From assembly GCA_045588655.1 (NCBI GenBank), contig JAZNEP010000022.1:124001-188000 (forward strand): DNA of 64,000 nucleotides, given 5' to 3'. Under the pieces are notes generated by a model. The model was not told the origin of the DNA. It was given only the letters and a program-made list of their open reading frames with translations, and made no database searches. How positions within the stretch are numbered: the first letter of the stretch is position 1; each line of letters opens with the position of its first letter. The stretch comes from SVFI01 sp045588655 (lineage in GTDB: Bacteria; Bacillota; Clostridia; Lachnospirales; Lachnospiraceae). Position numbers and translations under genes: made by a program. Shown one piece after another: positions 1 to 8,820 of this stretch.

Positions 1-7
1 AAATAAG

Positions 8-766
8 ATGACAAGAGTGATTATGCATGGCTGTAACGGAAGAATGGGTCAGAATATTACAAGAATCGTAGAAACGGAGGAAAATATTGAAATAGTAGCA
101 GGAGTGGATGTATCAGATCATGTGCAAAATACATATCCGGTGTTTGATGAGATTGCAAAATGTGATGTCGAGGCGGATGTGGTGATTGATTTTTCATCAC
201 CGATGTGTATGGATGGTTTGTTAGAGTATTGTGTTTCCAAACAGGTACCGGTTGTTTTGTGTACGACAGGTCTTTCTGCAGAGCAGCTTGAAAAGGTGCA
301 GGAAGCATCTGCGAAGGTAGCGATACTTAAATCTGCAAATATGTCAATGGGTATTAATCTGTTGCAGAAATTGTTAAAAGATGCTGCCCCTATTTTGGCA
401 GATGCCGGTTTTGATATTGAGATTGTGGAAAAGCATCATAATCAGAAAAAGGATGCACCGAGCGGAACCGCACTGGCACTGGGAGATTCGATCAATGAAG
501 CGTTGACAGAAGCTTATGAGTATGTATATGACAGAAGTGACAGAACGACGGTAAGACCGAAAAAGGAAATCGGTTTCTCAGCGGTTAGAGGCGGAACTAT
601 TGTAGGTGACCACGATGTCATTTTCGCGGGAGAAGACGAAGTGATTACCTTATCACATAGAGCATATTCCAGAGCCGTATTTGGAAAGGGTGCCGTTCAG
701 GCAGCAAAATTCCTGAGCAAGAAAGGACCTGGAATGTATGATATGGGAGATGTGATTAACGCATAG
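8..766 (+). CDS. dapB: 4-hydroxy-tetrahydrodipicolinate reductase
   Basis: DapB reduces 4-hydroxy-tetrahydrodipicolinate with NAD(P)H in the diaminopimelate/lysine pathway, in the cytoplasm. The 252-residue protein has the full family length. The N-terminal nucleotide-binding turn GCNGRMG is at residues 8-14, and the family signature EKHHNQKKDAPSGTA at 141-155 carries the catalytic histidine pair and the lysine. The start is only 7 bases into the window, so the upstream site and any dapA partner cannot be seen. It is followed 42 bases later by fbp on the same strand. The family assignment is secure. Confidence 0.96.
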   Translation: MTRVIMHGCNGRMGQNITRIVETEENIEIVAGVDVSDHVQNTYPVFDEIAKCDVEADVVIDFSSPMCMDGLLEYCVSKQVPVVLCTTGLSAEQLEKVQEASAKVAILKSANMSMGINLLQKLLKDAAPILADAGFDIEIVEKHHNQKKDAPSGTALALGDSINEALTEAYEYVYDRSDRTTVRPKKEIGFSAVRGGTIVGDHDVIFAGEDEVITLSHRAYSRAVFGKGAVQAAKFLSKKGPGMYDMGDVINA

Positions 767-808
767 CAAGTGGATAAAAGGTATTAGTAAAGCGATAGGG
801 GGAGTAAA

Positions 809-2773
809 ATGGACGAACTGGAATTAAGATTTCTTCGCTCACTTTCCAAGCAGTATCCAAATATTGCAGCAGCAGGCACAGAAATTATTAACCTGCAGGC
901 GATATTGAATCTGCCAAAGGGAACCGAGCATTTTATGACGGATATTCACGGAGAGTATGAACAATTTAATCATATTCTAAAGAATGGTTCGGGATCAGTG
1001 CGCAGAAAAATTGACGAAGAATTCGGAAATACACTGAGTAACAAGGACAAGAAAAGTCTTGCAACACTGATATATTATCCAAAGGAAAAATTGGAGATTG
1101 TGATGCAAGAGGAAGAGAATATAGAGGATTGGTATAAGATTACATTATATCGTCTGGTGCAGATTACCAAACATGTTTCTTCCAAGTATACAAGATCAAA
1201 AGTTAGAAAAGCATTACCGAAAGATTTTGCTTATATTATTGAAGAACTGATTACAGAAAAAGCGGAAGTACAGGATAAGGAAGGTTACTATAATGAAATC
1301 GTGCATACGATTATAAGAATTGGACGAGCACCGGAATTTATTGTAGCTTTGAGCTATTTGATTCAGCGTTTGGTTGTAGATCAGCTACATATTGTAGGTG
1401 ATATTTATGATAGAGGACCGGGGCCGCATATTATTCTGGATACACTCAGGCACTATCATAATGTGGATGTGCAGTGGGGAAATCATGACATTGTCTGGAT
1501 GGGAGCCGCAGCAGGATCTCTTGCATGTATTGCCAATGTCATTCGTATGTCAGCGCGGTACGGTAATTTGGATACGTTGGAAGAGGGATATGGAATTAAC
1601 CTGATTCCATTGGCAACGTTTGCAATGGAGCAATATGCAAATGTGAATTGTGATGTGTTTTCCATCAAATTTAACACGGACTATAATACAAAAGATTTAA
1701 GTATGGACATGAAAATGCATAAGGCGATAGCAGTTATCCAGTTTAAATTGGAGGGACAGCTGATTCAGCGTCGTCCGGAGTTTATGATGGAGAATCGACT
1801 TCTTCTTGACAAAATTGATTTTGAAAAGAAAGAAATTTTGATAGACGGAAAACGCTATCCAATGAGAGATGTAGAATTTCCGACGGTTGATCCGAACAAT
1901 CCATACGCGCTTACACAGGAGGAAGCAGAGCTTATGGAGCGTCTTAGACAGGCGTTTGCGCGATGTGATAAGCTGCAGAAGGATGTCCGATTTTTGTTTT
2001 CCAAAGGTGGACTTTATAAAGTACACAATTCCAATCTCCTCTATCATGGTTGTGTTCCGATGGACGATGAAGGGAATTTCCTAAAGGTAAATATCTATGG
2101 AAAAGAATACAGTGGAAAAGCACTGTATGATGCACTGGACAATTATGCGAGAAAAGGATACTACGCGACACGTGATTCCGGTGAAAAGGCGAAGGGTGAG
2201 GACATTCTTTGGTATATTTGGAGTGGTCCGAATTCTCCGGTATTTGGAAAAGATAAGATGACGACATTTGAGCGATATTTTATCGAAGACAAAGAAACGC
2301 ATGTCGAGAAAAAGAACGCCTACTATCGTCTATATGATCAAGAAGGAATAATTGACAAAATTTTACAAGAATTTGGGCTGGATACGGAAAAATCGCACAT
2401 TGTGAACGGTCATGTTCCGGTAGAGCGAAAGAAAGGAGAGTCACCGATTAAGTGTGGCGGTAAGCTTCTGATTATCGATGGTGGTTTTTCGAAGGCGTAC
2501 CAGCATAAAACAGGTATTGCAGGGTATACGCTGGTTGCAAATTCTCACGGAATGCGTCTGGTTTCCCATGAGCCGTTTGAATCAACAGAAGCGGCGATTC
2601 GTAAAGAGTCGGATATTTTTTCGGATTCAATTGTGGTGGAAACAGCATTGCAGCGACTGTGCGTAGCAGATACGGATATCGGTGTAGAGCTTAGAGAAAG
2701 TATCCATCAGCTTGAGAAACTTCTGGAAGCATATCGGGAAGGTATCTTGGTTGAAAAGAGTGTGTACGAATAA
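809..2773 (+). CDS. fbp: Class III fructose-1,6-bisphosphatase
   Basis: This enzyme hydrolyses fructose 1,6-bisphosphate to fructose 6-phosphate in gluconeogenesis. The 654-residue length is typical of the large FBPase class found in Firmicutes. It carries a calcineurin-like metallophosphatase core: DIHG at residues 45-48, GDIYDRG at 197-203 and GNHD at 224-227, with a later NGHVPV histidine motif. GGGGG just upstream of the ATG serves as ribosome binding site. A strong terminator follows directly, so dapB and fbp may form the end of one transcription unit. Confidence 0.96.
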   Translation: MDELELRFLRSLSKQYPNIAAAGTEIINLQAILNLPKGTEHFMTDIHGEYEQFNHILKNGSGSVRRKIDEEFGNTLSNKDKKSLATLIYYPKEKLEIVMQEEENIEDWYKITLYRLVQITKHVSSKYTRSKVRKALPKDFAYIIEELITEKAEVQDKEGYYNEIVHTIIRIGRAPEFIVALSYLIQRLVVDQLHIVGDIYDRGPGPHIILDTLRHYHNVDVQWGNHDIVWMGAAAGSLACIANVIRMSARYGNLDTLEEGYGINLIPLATFAMEQYANVNCDVFSIKFNTDYNTKDLSMDMKMHKAIAVIQFKLEGQLIQRRPEFMMENRLLLDKIDFEKKEILIDGKRYPMRDVEFPTVDPNNPYALTQEEAELMERLRQAFARCDKLQKDVRFLFSKGGLYKVHNSNLLYHGCVPMDDEGNFLKVNIYGKEYSGKALYDALDNYARKGYYATRDSGEKAKGEDILWYIWSGPNSPVFGKDKMTTFERYFIEDKETHVEKKNAYYRLYDQEGIIDKILQEFGLDTEKSHIVNGHVPVERKKGESPIKCGGKLLIIDGGFSKAYQHKTGIAGYTLVANSHGMRLVSHEPFESTEAAIRKESDIFSDSIVVETALQRLCVADTDIGVELRESIHQLEKLLEAYREGILVEKSVYE

Positions 2774-2792
2774 ATATAACAATGAATAAAGG

Positions 2793-2836
2793 AAAACCCT
2801 TCAGAATTCGTCGTGAAGATCTGAAGGGTTTTTTAT
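2793..2836 (+). terminator. Rho-independent terminator after fbp
   Basis: Twelve-base perfect stem (2793-2804 with 2821-2832; AAAACCCTTCAG / CTGAAGGGTTTT) followed by T residues. The AT-rich outer stem gives a T-run on the other strand too, so it probably also ends transcription from the convergent lipoprotein gene. Confidence 0.9.
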
Positions 2837-2857
2837 TGGTTTAGCCGAGGATATAAG

Positions 2858-3403
2858 TTAAGGATTTACATTCGTTTCGGCAGTATTTTTGTCGTCAGTT
2901 ACTGCACTGTCTACACCATCAGTGACATCTTTAACGACATCACCAGCGCCATCTGCAATATCATCAACTACGTTACCGGCATCGTCAATTGCATCACCTA
3001 CTGCATTACCTGCGTCTTCCATGGCATCGCCTGCATCGTTTGTGGTATTGTTTGCAGCATTGTCTCCACTACCACCGGCTGTATTTCCGTTGTCTGTTGC
3101 AGAATCAGTGCCGGAAGCAGTTCCGCTATTGGAAGTATCAGTAGAAGAGTTATTCCCCAAATCAGATTCGTTAGCAGATCCATTCATGGATTCATCAAAG
3201 CCGCCGGTGGTGGAATCATTTCCTGTCATACTACCGTCAGAGGTATTGCTGTTTTCTGTTCCGGCCATTTCGTCAGAATTTGTAGTCGTTCCCGGAGTCT
3301 CATCCGCGTTATTGGATTCGGTTCGACCACAAGCACAGCCGGCCAATGTACTCAGAGAAAGACATAATAACAGAACGTAAAGAATTTTTTTGCTCTTTTT
3401 CAT
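2858..3403 (-). CDS. Low-complexity lipoprotein
   Basis: Start chosen at the internal ATG (3403) because AAAGGAG lies 9 bases before it; a TTG seven codons further out would place that site inside the gene. The protein begins with a lysine-rich n-region, a hydrophobic core and the lipobox LAGC (Cys22), so it should be lipid-anchored outside the membrane. The rest is Ser/Thr/Asn/Gly/Asp-rich, with repeated DAGNAVGDAIDDAG-like and DGAGDV-like heptads in the C-terminal half, suggesting an extended or amphipathic spacer rather than an enzyme. No function can be assigned. It stands alone, convergent with fbp and divergent from hisA. Confidence 0.8.
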   Translation of the reverse strand: MKKSKKILYVLLLCLSLSTLAGCACGRTESNNADETPGTTTNSDEMAGTENSNTSDGSMTGNDSTTGGFDESMNGSANESDLGNNSSTDTSNSGTASGTDSATDNGNTAGGSGDNAANNTTNDAGDAMEDAGNAVGDAIDDAGNVVDDIADGAGDVVKDVTDGVDSAVTDDKNTAETNVNP

Positions 3404-3492
3404 AACTTTCACTCCTTTTGTCAATCATAGATTGTGTCAGTTTTTTTGATACTGATATGTAGTAATTTAACCAATTTTTCTGTAATTATACA

Positions 3493-3522
3493 TTGCATAT
3501 AAAAATGGATATGTGATACGAT
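3493..3522 (+). promoter_or_regulatory. Probable promoter of hisA
   Basis: TTGCAT (3493-3498) and TACGAT (3517-3522) separated by 18 bases, about 37 bases before the hisA start. Fair match to a housekeeping sigma promoter. Confidence 0.5.
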
Positions 3523-3558
3523 GTAGAACAAAAGGACGGAAAGGAAAATTGGTAATTT

Positions 3559-4335
3559 ATGCAATTTCGACCATGTATTGACATTCATAACGGGAAAGTA
3601 AAACAGATTGTGGGAAGTAGTCTGTTAGATGAGGGAAATCAGGCCAAAGAAAATTTTGTGGCAGAGCAGGATGCATCTTTTTTTGCAAATTTATATCAGC
3701 AGCGGAATATTTGCGGTGGGCATGTGATTTTATTAAACAAAGAAGGTAGTGAATATTTTAATCAGACACGTGCTCAGGCGATTAAGGCGCTAAATGCATA
3801 TCCGGGTGGACTCCAGATCGGTGGAGGTATTACGGCAGAAAATGCAGGTGCATATATAAAAGAAGGAGCATCCCATGTGGTTGTGACCTCTTATGTGTTT
3901 TCTAACGGAGAAATAGATTATGTAAACCTTAAGAAGTTGGTAAATGAAGTCGGACCAGAGCATATTGTGCTGGATTTGAGTTGTAAAAAATTTGAAGATG
4001 GATATTATGTCATGACGGATCGCTGGCAGAAGAAAACAGATACAAAGCTCACCATAGAGACCATGGATGAATTGTCGCAATATTGTGATGAGTTTTTAAT
4101 TCATGCAGTAGATGTAGAAGGAAAATCACAGGGAATAGAAGAGGAACTGGTGAAAATGCTTGGCGAGTTTGAAAAGAGACCGGTGACATATGCAGGAGGA
4201 GTGCATGATTTTGAGGATTTGGACAAGCTCAAGGTGCTTGGACAAGATCGAGTCAATGTTACCATCGGAAGTGCACTTGATTTGTTTGGAGGCAATATGA
4301 AATTTGAGCAGGTGCTACAAAAAATCAAGGCGTAG
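3559..4335 (+). CDS. hisA: Eukaryote-type HisA isomerase
   Basis: Phosphoribosylformimino-5-aminoimidazole carboxamide ribotide isomerase, step four of histidine biosynthesis, a TIM-barrel enzyme. The opening FRPCIDIHNGKVKQIVG is the hallmark of the HIS6-like subfamily first known from fungi and plants rather than the usual bacterial HisA. IGGGI (residues about 92-96) and YAGGVHDFED in the C-terminal half are phosphate-binding loops. Length of 258 residues is full. It is isolated from other his genes and has its own promoter and terminator. The ribosome binding site is weak, but no better start exists because the conserved motif begins at residue 3. Confidence 0.9.
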   Translation: MQFRPCIDIHNGKVKQIVGSSLLDEGNQAKENFVAEQDASFFANLYQQRNICGGHVILLNKEGSEYFNQTRAQAIKALNAYPGGLQIGGGITAENAGAYIKEGASHVVVTSYVFSNGEIDYVNLKKLVNEVGPEHIVLDLSCKKFEDGYYVMTDRWQKKTDTKLTIETMDELSQYCDEFLIHAVDVEGKSQGIEEELVKMLGEFEKRPVTYAGGVHDFEDLDKLKVLGQDRVNVTIGSALDLFGGNMKFEQVLQKIKA

Positions 4336-4369
4336 AGTTGTGTGATATGTAATAAATGATATGTAATAA

Positions 4370-4400
4370 AAAAGAACCGGCAAAACCGGTTCTTTTTTTT
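4370..4400 (+). terminator. Terminator after hisA
   Basis: Stem AAGAACCGG / CCGGTTCTT around 4372-4380 and 4386-4394 with loop CAAAA and eight T residues. Confidence 0.92.
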
Positions 4401-4498
4401 AATCCGTTAAAACAATTGTCAATTCAAAACAAAATCATAAAATTTGTATTTCAAAAAGGCACATCGAAAAACTGATTAATACGTAAGAGTTTGGTCTC

Positions 4499-4699
4499 TT
4501 ATAATTTGGTTACATTAACTGCCTGAGGGCCTTTTTCGCCGTTGATTACTTCATACTCAACTGCAGCACCTTCATCTAAAGACTTGAAGCCTTCCATGTT
4601 AAGTCCTGAGTAATGTACGAAAACGTCGTTTCCTGCTTCATCAGAGATGAAACCATACCCTTTCTGATTGTTGAACCATTTTACTGTACCTTTGTTCAT
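4499..4699 (-). CDS. Cold shock protein, CspA family
   Basis: A 66-residue single OB-fold protein that binds single-stranded RNA and DNA and keeps mRNA unstructured, typically at low temperature or during growth change. RNP1 (KGYGFI) and RNP2 (DVFVHY) are intact, after the usual GTVKWFN opening. The ATG at 4699 is preceded by GGAGG at 7 bases; a TTG five codons upstream overlaps that site and is rejected. It is monocistronic with a good promoter upstream. Assignment is secure. Confidence 0.96.
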   Translation of the reverse strand: MNKGTVKWFNNQKGYGFISDEAGNDVFVHYSGLNMEGFKSLDEGAAVEYEVINGEKGPQAVNVTKL

Positions 4700-4725
4700 T
4701 CTGGTTACCTCCAAATTAATATGTG

Positions 4726-4774
4726 CGTTGTTTTACAACAACGTAAGAATAGCATAATGGGCATAAAATGTAAA
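4726..4774 (-). promoter_or_regulatory. csp promoter with inverted repeat at the start site
   Basis: On the minus strand TTTACA (4769-4774), a 17-base spacer and TATTCT (4746-4751) form a good promoter. A perfect 7-bp inverted repeat CGTTGTT-TTAC-AACAACG (4726-4743) covers the predicted transcription start, so it could act as an operator or as a 5' hairpin in the mRNA. Confidence 0.65.
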
Positions 4775-4927
4775 GAATAAGTTGTGTATTTTGAGTAAAA
4801 ATTTTGAGTAAAAAAAGAGAATGCTATAGCAAAAAGGATACTTGCATATTGAATAGAATTGTGTTAGCGTACTCTTTGGTTTAATACTTACAAAATAGTG
4901 AATGTAGACGGAAAGGGAGTAAGAAGA

Positions 4928-5644
4928 ATGAGTACGGATGATGTGATACTACAGATTGAGAATACAAAAGTAAGCACTGCAATTCTGCGCCAGATAAAAG
5001 AGCAAAAAAAAGGATGGAGTCGAATATGTACGCGTAAAATTACAGAAGCTGATGCGTTGCATATGACGAGTCTTAGTTTTGAAAATATGGAGATCGAAGA
5101 TCTCGACTTTTTAGTTTATTTTCCTAATTTGGATATGCTGACATTAAAAAATGTAAGTGGATTACAAAATATAGAAGGAATCAGAAGCTGCAAAAAATTG
5201 GAATCGTTATTCCTATATGATACGTATATCAAGAGTCTTCTACCGATTGCCGATTGTGTTCATCTGGAAGTACTTGATTATGCGTTCACCACAGAGAAAC
5301 GCAAGATGTGGGACAGCAGTGAATTGACTGTGTTAGCGCAATTGCCAAAGCTTACGGATTTAGTTCTGGTAGGAACCGGATTGACCGATGTGTCCGTTTT
5401 TACAAAATTCAGGGCCTTGACTGCGCTGGATTTATCGGACAATCCACTTGTGACGATTGCGCCGCTGAAGGAGATCGTGCAATTAAAAAGTTTGGTGGTA
5501 GAGGATTGCGGATTGACAGAGCTTGAGGATATCGAAGATTTTCCTGCACTTGACAGTTTGATTGCCCAAGGAAATAAGTTTCCGCAGGAGCTGAAAGAGA
5601 AATATCAAACGATGTTTAAAGATATACATGAATTCGGAATATAA
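4928..5644 (+). CDS. Cytoplasmic leucine-rich repeat protein
   Basis: The start is the ATG at 4928, preceded by AAGGGAG at 9 bases. The 238-residue protein has no signal peptide or membrane segment. From about residue 50 it consists of LRR-like units of the internalin SDS22 type (for example LPKLTDLVLVGTGLTDVSVF, then FRALTALDLSDNPLVTIAPL). Such repeats normally mediate protein binding. It is monocistronic and is followed by a terminator. The binding partner and role are unknown. Confidence 0.75.
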   Translation: MSTDDVILQIENTKVSTAILRQIKEQKKGWSRICTRKITEADALHMTSLSFENMEIEDLDFLVYFPNLDMLTLKNVSGLQNIEGIRSCKKLESLFLYDTYIKSLLPIADCVHLEVLDYAFTTEKRKMWDSSELTVLAQLPKLTDLVLVGTGLTDVSVFTKFRALTALDLSDNPLVTIAPLKEIVQLKSLVVEDCGLTELEDIEDFPALDSLIAQGNKFPQELKEKYQTMFKDIHEFGI

Positions 5645-5664
5645 TAAAGAAAATAAAAAAATAT

Positions 5665-5694
5665 GGCGGAGCCCGGAAGGGTTCCGCTTTTTTT
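5665..5694 (+). terminator. Terminator after the LRR gene
   Basis: Nine-base stem GCGGAGCCC / GGGTTCCGC (one G-U) with a GGAA tetraloop and seven T residues. Confidence 0.9.
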
Positions 5695-5703
5695 GAAAAC
5701 AGG

Positions 5704-5766
5704 TTGACAGTTACAAAATAAAGTGTTATAACTGTATCAACTCGAGTGGTACAGTTATAAAGGAGG
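5704..5766 (+). promoter_or_regulatory. Promoter and GntR operator
   Basis: TTGACA (5704-5709), exactly 17 bases, then TATAAC (5727-5732). A 10-bp perfect inverted repeat TATAACTGTA (5727-5736) / TACAGTTATA (5750-5759) starts on the -10 box, and AAGGAGG follows directly. This is the expected geometry for repression by the first gene of the operon. Confidence 0.85.
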
Positions 5767-5772
5767 CGTGTT

Positions 5773-6153
5773 ATGATTACGATTGATTTAAAAAGTAACA
5801 AACCCATCTATGAACAGATCGTGGAACAGGTAAAATATCACGTGCTGAGAGGTCATTTAAAACCGGGAGACGCAATTCCGTCCGTCCGTAAGCTTGCACT
5901 GGATATTTCCATTACACCGGGAACGGTGGCTAAGGCTTATCAGGAACTGGAACGTCAGAACATTATAGAGACGATTCGTGGGAAGGGGACTTTTATTGCA
6001 TCGAATATGGAAGCGAAACCGGATGAGAGCAGGTTGGAGGAATGTAGCAAGATGCTGCGATCGGTCCTTTTGGAACTGAGGGTAATGGGACTGACAGAAG
6101 ATAAAGTGATTGCCATGATTAGGGAATTGTATAAGGAGATGAGTGTATGTTAG
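5773..6153 (+). CDS. GntR-family repressor, YtrA type
   Basis: A 126-residue protein with an N-terminal winged helix-turn-helix (residues about 10-75: PIYEQIVEQV, PGDAIPSVRKLA, TPGTVAKAYQELE, GKGTFIA) and a short C-terminal dimer helix. This short form is the YtrA subfamily, which controls adjacent ABC transporter genes. The palindrome over its own -10 box is the likely binding site. Its last 7 bases overlap the next gene, so the two are translationally coupled. Confidence 0.92.
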   Translation: MITIDLKSNKPIYEQIVEQVKYHVLRGHLKPGDAIPSVRKLALDISITPGTVAKAYQELERQNIIETIRGKGTFIASNMEAKPDESRLEECSKMLRSVLLELRVMGLTEDKVIAMIRELYKEMSVC

Positions 6154-7025
6154 AGGTAATAGAAATCTGTAAAAGTTATAATAAATCGCAAGTTCTGCAT
6201 GGGATTTCTCTTAAATTGAATCCGGGAGAAATCCATGGATTAATCGGTGAGAACAGTGCGGGAAAAACGACATTAATCAAATGTATCACGGGAATATATA
6301 AACCGGATGATGGAAGTGTTCTCGTAGACGGGGCACAGATTTATGATAATCCGGCGGCTAAAAGTGTGGTTGGATATGTGGCAGATTATAATGAGTATTT
6401 GCACAACTACAGTGGACGGAATATGGTCAAGACGTTTCAGACATTCTACCCGGAGTTTGATACGGAGAAATTTAATCACTTAAATGATATGTTTGACATT
6501 CCACTGGAAAAAGCAATTCGTACGCTTTCAAAGGGACAAAAGATGCGTTTGGCGATTATGCTGGAGATTTCCCGTAAGCCGAAGTACCTCATTATGGATG
6601 AGCCATCTTCCGGGCTTGATCCGATGGCAAAGGATGCGCTGTACAAATTGCTCATTCAAGAGGCAGAGGAAAATGGAGTGGGGATTTTAATTAGTTCGCA
6701 TAATTTGATGGGGCTCGAAAAGCTTTGTGATTCTGTTACAATGATTCATAAGGGGAAAGTGGAACAGCAGCTCTCCCTGGAAGAGATGAAGGATGTGCTG
6801 ACCAAGGTGAATGTCGTGTTTGAAGAAGGCGCAAATCCGGCACTCTATCATCAGAAAAACATTTTACATATGAGTAATATCGGAAGTATTTATACGTTGA
6901 TTGTCAAGGATTACAACGAAGAAACCAAGTCGATGCTTAAGGAATGCGGTGCATCGTTTGTGGAACAGGTAAATCTGAGTCTGGAAGAAGTGTTTGTGGC
7001 ACTGGAAAAAAGCAGAGAGAAATAG
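6147..7025 (+). CDS. ABC transporter ATP-binding protein
   Basis: The 292-residue ATPase subunit of an ABC exporter. Walker A GENSAGKTT is at residues 34-42, the signature LSKGQKMR near 129, Walker B LIMDEPSSGLDP near 147 and the switch histidine in ISSHN. The C-terminal third is a poorly conserved accessory region, as in bacitracin- or lantibiotic-type and YtrB-type exporters. It should couple ATP hydrolysis to the membrane protein encoded 9 bases downstream. The substrate is not evident; GntR(YtrA)-ABC operons respond to cell-envelope-active compounds in other Firmicutes. Confidence 0.93.
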   Translation: MLEVIEICKSYNKSQVLHGISLKLNPGEIHGLIGENSAGKTTLIKCITGIYKPDDGSVLVDGAQIYDNPAAKSVVGYVADYNEYLHNYSGRNMVKTFQTFYPEFDTEKFNHLNDMFDIPLEKAIRTLSKGQKMRLAIMLEISRKPKYLIMDEPSSGLDPMAKDALYKLLIQEAEENGVGILISSHNLMGLEKLCDSVTMIHKGKVEQQLSLEEMKDVLTKVNVVFEEGANPALYHQKNILHMSNIGSIYTLIVKDYNEETKSMLKECGASFVEQVNLSLEEVFVALEKSREK

Positions 7026-7034
7026 GAGGCGCTT

Positions 7035-8765
7035 ATGAGAGATATGTTTTTATTATTCAGATGGCGCAAGAATTATTATGTGGCTATGCTGTGCCTTTTG
7101 GGAATAATCGCCATACAGGGGACGTTATTTAACATAAAAGTGGAATCGCCGGTAGAAGTGGTTTACATGACGGTATCTCTTACAATGTTGCTCTTTTTTT
7201 GTATTTTCAGCGGTGAGGGGAGCAGAGCTGAGACGAGAGCATTTTTAGAAAGTCTCCCTGTAAAAAAACTAGCACTTGAAATGCACACATACGTAGCAAT
7301 GTCCGGAGTGTTTGCCATAGAATTACTGGTGGTTCTTGTGACGAATGCACTGTTGAGTGCAAAGCATGGAGTAAGTAATAAAATTGCAGGTCTGGCAGAG
7401 GATGAGTTTTGGATGTTGTGTCTGGCCCTGTTTACCACATGGACATTTTTCTATCTTATTTCGCTGTTATATATGCAGATGTCAAATGCCTTAGTGATGG
7501 GAAGTTTTTGCTGGATGGCAATCTATGTTCAAATCGGAATGTGGGCAAAAGAGAATCCGAATATAATATCCCCGGAAATGATCGGTATTATATTAACAAT
7601 TGCAATATTGATTATGATTGCGCTCATGATACTGCATACAAGGAGGCGTGACTTGTCCGGAGGAAAAGAGTGTTTCCTTCCGGTTTTGGATGCAGTATCG
7701 ATACCGGTATCCGGACTTTTGATTTATCGAATAGTAAGTGCATCTATCAAGATGCCGGTTGCTGTGCTTGTTGCTTTGAGTGTTATGGTATTTCAATATT
7801 ACAAGCTGTATGGGAATAAGATCGAATGGAAAAAGGTCGAAATACGGACAATTAAAAAGAGAAAAAATCCGTGGTTGGCTTATGAAATGCGAGGTTATCT
7901 GACGGCAACAATTATAACAACTTTGTTTGTTTTAGCAAATAGGGTGGTCTACTGGAGAGAGAGTTCCGCAGATGTGAAAAGTTGGATTGATCTTAGAGAA
8001 TTAGTTAGTGAGAAAGAGTTTTTCAATCAAATTATACAGTATAATTTTGCATGGAAGCCGGAGCTCTTTGCTATCAGTTTGGCGGCAATCAGTATGTTCG
8101 CCTGCATGAAATATATGGGGGATGCAAGGAGAGGAAGCAGAGAGTTTCTTGAGTCATTACCAGTAAGCCGAAAAAAAAGATATTTAACAAAGATTGGTAT
8201 GGATGTCGGATTTATTCTGATTCCTCCTTTGGTGTATGCGTTGGTAAATATAGGATATACCTTATCTTATATTCGGATACCGGAACCATTTTTTACGGAG
8301 ATGCTGAGAGCGTACGCCGGCTATATATGGAGTGTGGCATCCTGTGCAATCTTTGCATTAGGTATTGTGCGATTGGTTGATGCTGTGGTGGTAGGCGGAT
8401 TTAAAGTGTTCAATTTCTATTTGACCGTGCAGGGAATATGTATTGTATGGATGTTTTTAGAAGCAATGTATGAGAACTTCTTTAAGATGGAAGTAATCTG
8501 GAGCATGATAGCTATGGTTGGCGGAATATTACTTTTGAATTTGGCGGGATATCTGTATGTAAACAGAAAGAGTGAAAAGGAATATTTCTATTACAAATAT
8601 GCCAAGCATGTGTTTGCGGTTTTATGTAGTTTTATGTTCGCTTTTTTTGTCTTTGTGGGAGACTGGCAGACAAAAAGTCAGGTGATTCCATATCTGATTG
8701 CTGCGCTAGGAGCGATAGTAGTCTATATCATGTACATCCGTTACTGCTCAAAACAACAGAGATAA
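7035..8765 (+). CDS. ABC-2 type permease
   Basis: A 576-residue integral membrane protein, permease partner of the preceding ATPase. Two similar halves can be seen: each opens with a short amphipathic segment and carries a FLESLPVxxxxR/K motif (residues near 71 and 375) before a block of about six hydrophobic helices. The sequence therefore looks like an internal duplication of an ABC-2 permease unit. GGAGG is well placed before the ATG at 7035. It ends the operon and is followed by a bidirectional terminator. Confidence 0.85.
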   Translation: MRDMFLLFRWRKNYYVAMLCLLGIIAIQGTLFNIKVESPVEVVYMTVSLTMLLFFCIFSGEGSRAETRAFLESLPVKKLALEMHTYVAMSGVFAIELLVVLVTNALLSAKHGVSNKIAGLAEDEFWMLCLALFTTWTFFYLISLLYMQMSNALVMGSFCWMAIYVQIGMWAKENPNIISPEMIGIILTIAILIMIALMILHTRRRDLSGGKECFLPVLDAVSIPVSGLLIYRIVSASIKMPVAVLVALSVMVFQYYKLYGNKIEWKKVEIRTIKKRKNPWLAYEMRGYLTATIITTLFVLANRVVYWRESSADVKSWIDLRELVSEKEFFNQIIQYNFAWKPELFAISLAAISMFACMKYMGDARRGSREFLESLPVSRKKRYLTKIGMDVGFILIPPLVYALVNIGYTLSYIRIPEPFFTEMLRAYAGYIWSVASCAIFALGIVRLVDAVVVGGFKVFNFYLTVQGICIVWMFLEAMYENFFKMEVIWSMIAMVGGILLLNLAGYLYVNRKSEKEYFYYKYAKHVFAVLCSFMFAFFVFVGDWQTKSQVIPYLIAALGAIVVYIMYIRYCSKQQR

Positions 8766-8790
8766 AATGCAGAAGGAAAAAATTAAAAAT

Positions 8791-8820
8791 GGAGCTGTCA
8801 AATGACAGCTCCTTCTTTTA
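8791..8820. terminator. Bidirectional terminator
   Basis: Ten-base perfect stem GGAGCTGTCA-AA-TGACAGCTCC followed by a T-rich run on the plus strand and by ATTTTTAATTTTTT on the minus strand. It serves both the ABC operon and the convergent yerC-like gene. Confidence 0.9.

Noticed and set aside
2889..3380. 163-residue frame on the plus strand opposite the lipoprotein gene
   Set aside because: It mirrors a low-complexity Ser/Thr/Asp-rich gene; the composition (Ser/Pro/Val-rich) is what the antisense of such repeats gives, and it lacks a ribosome binding site.
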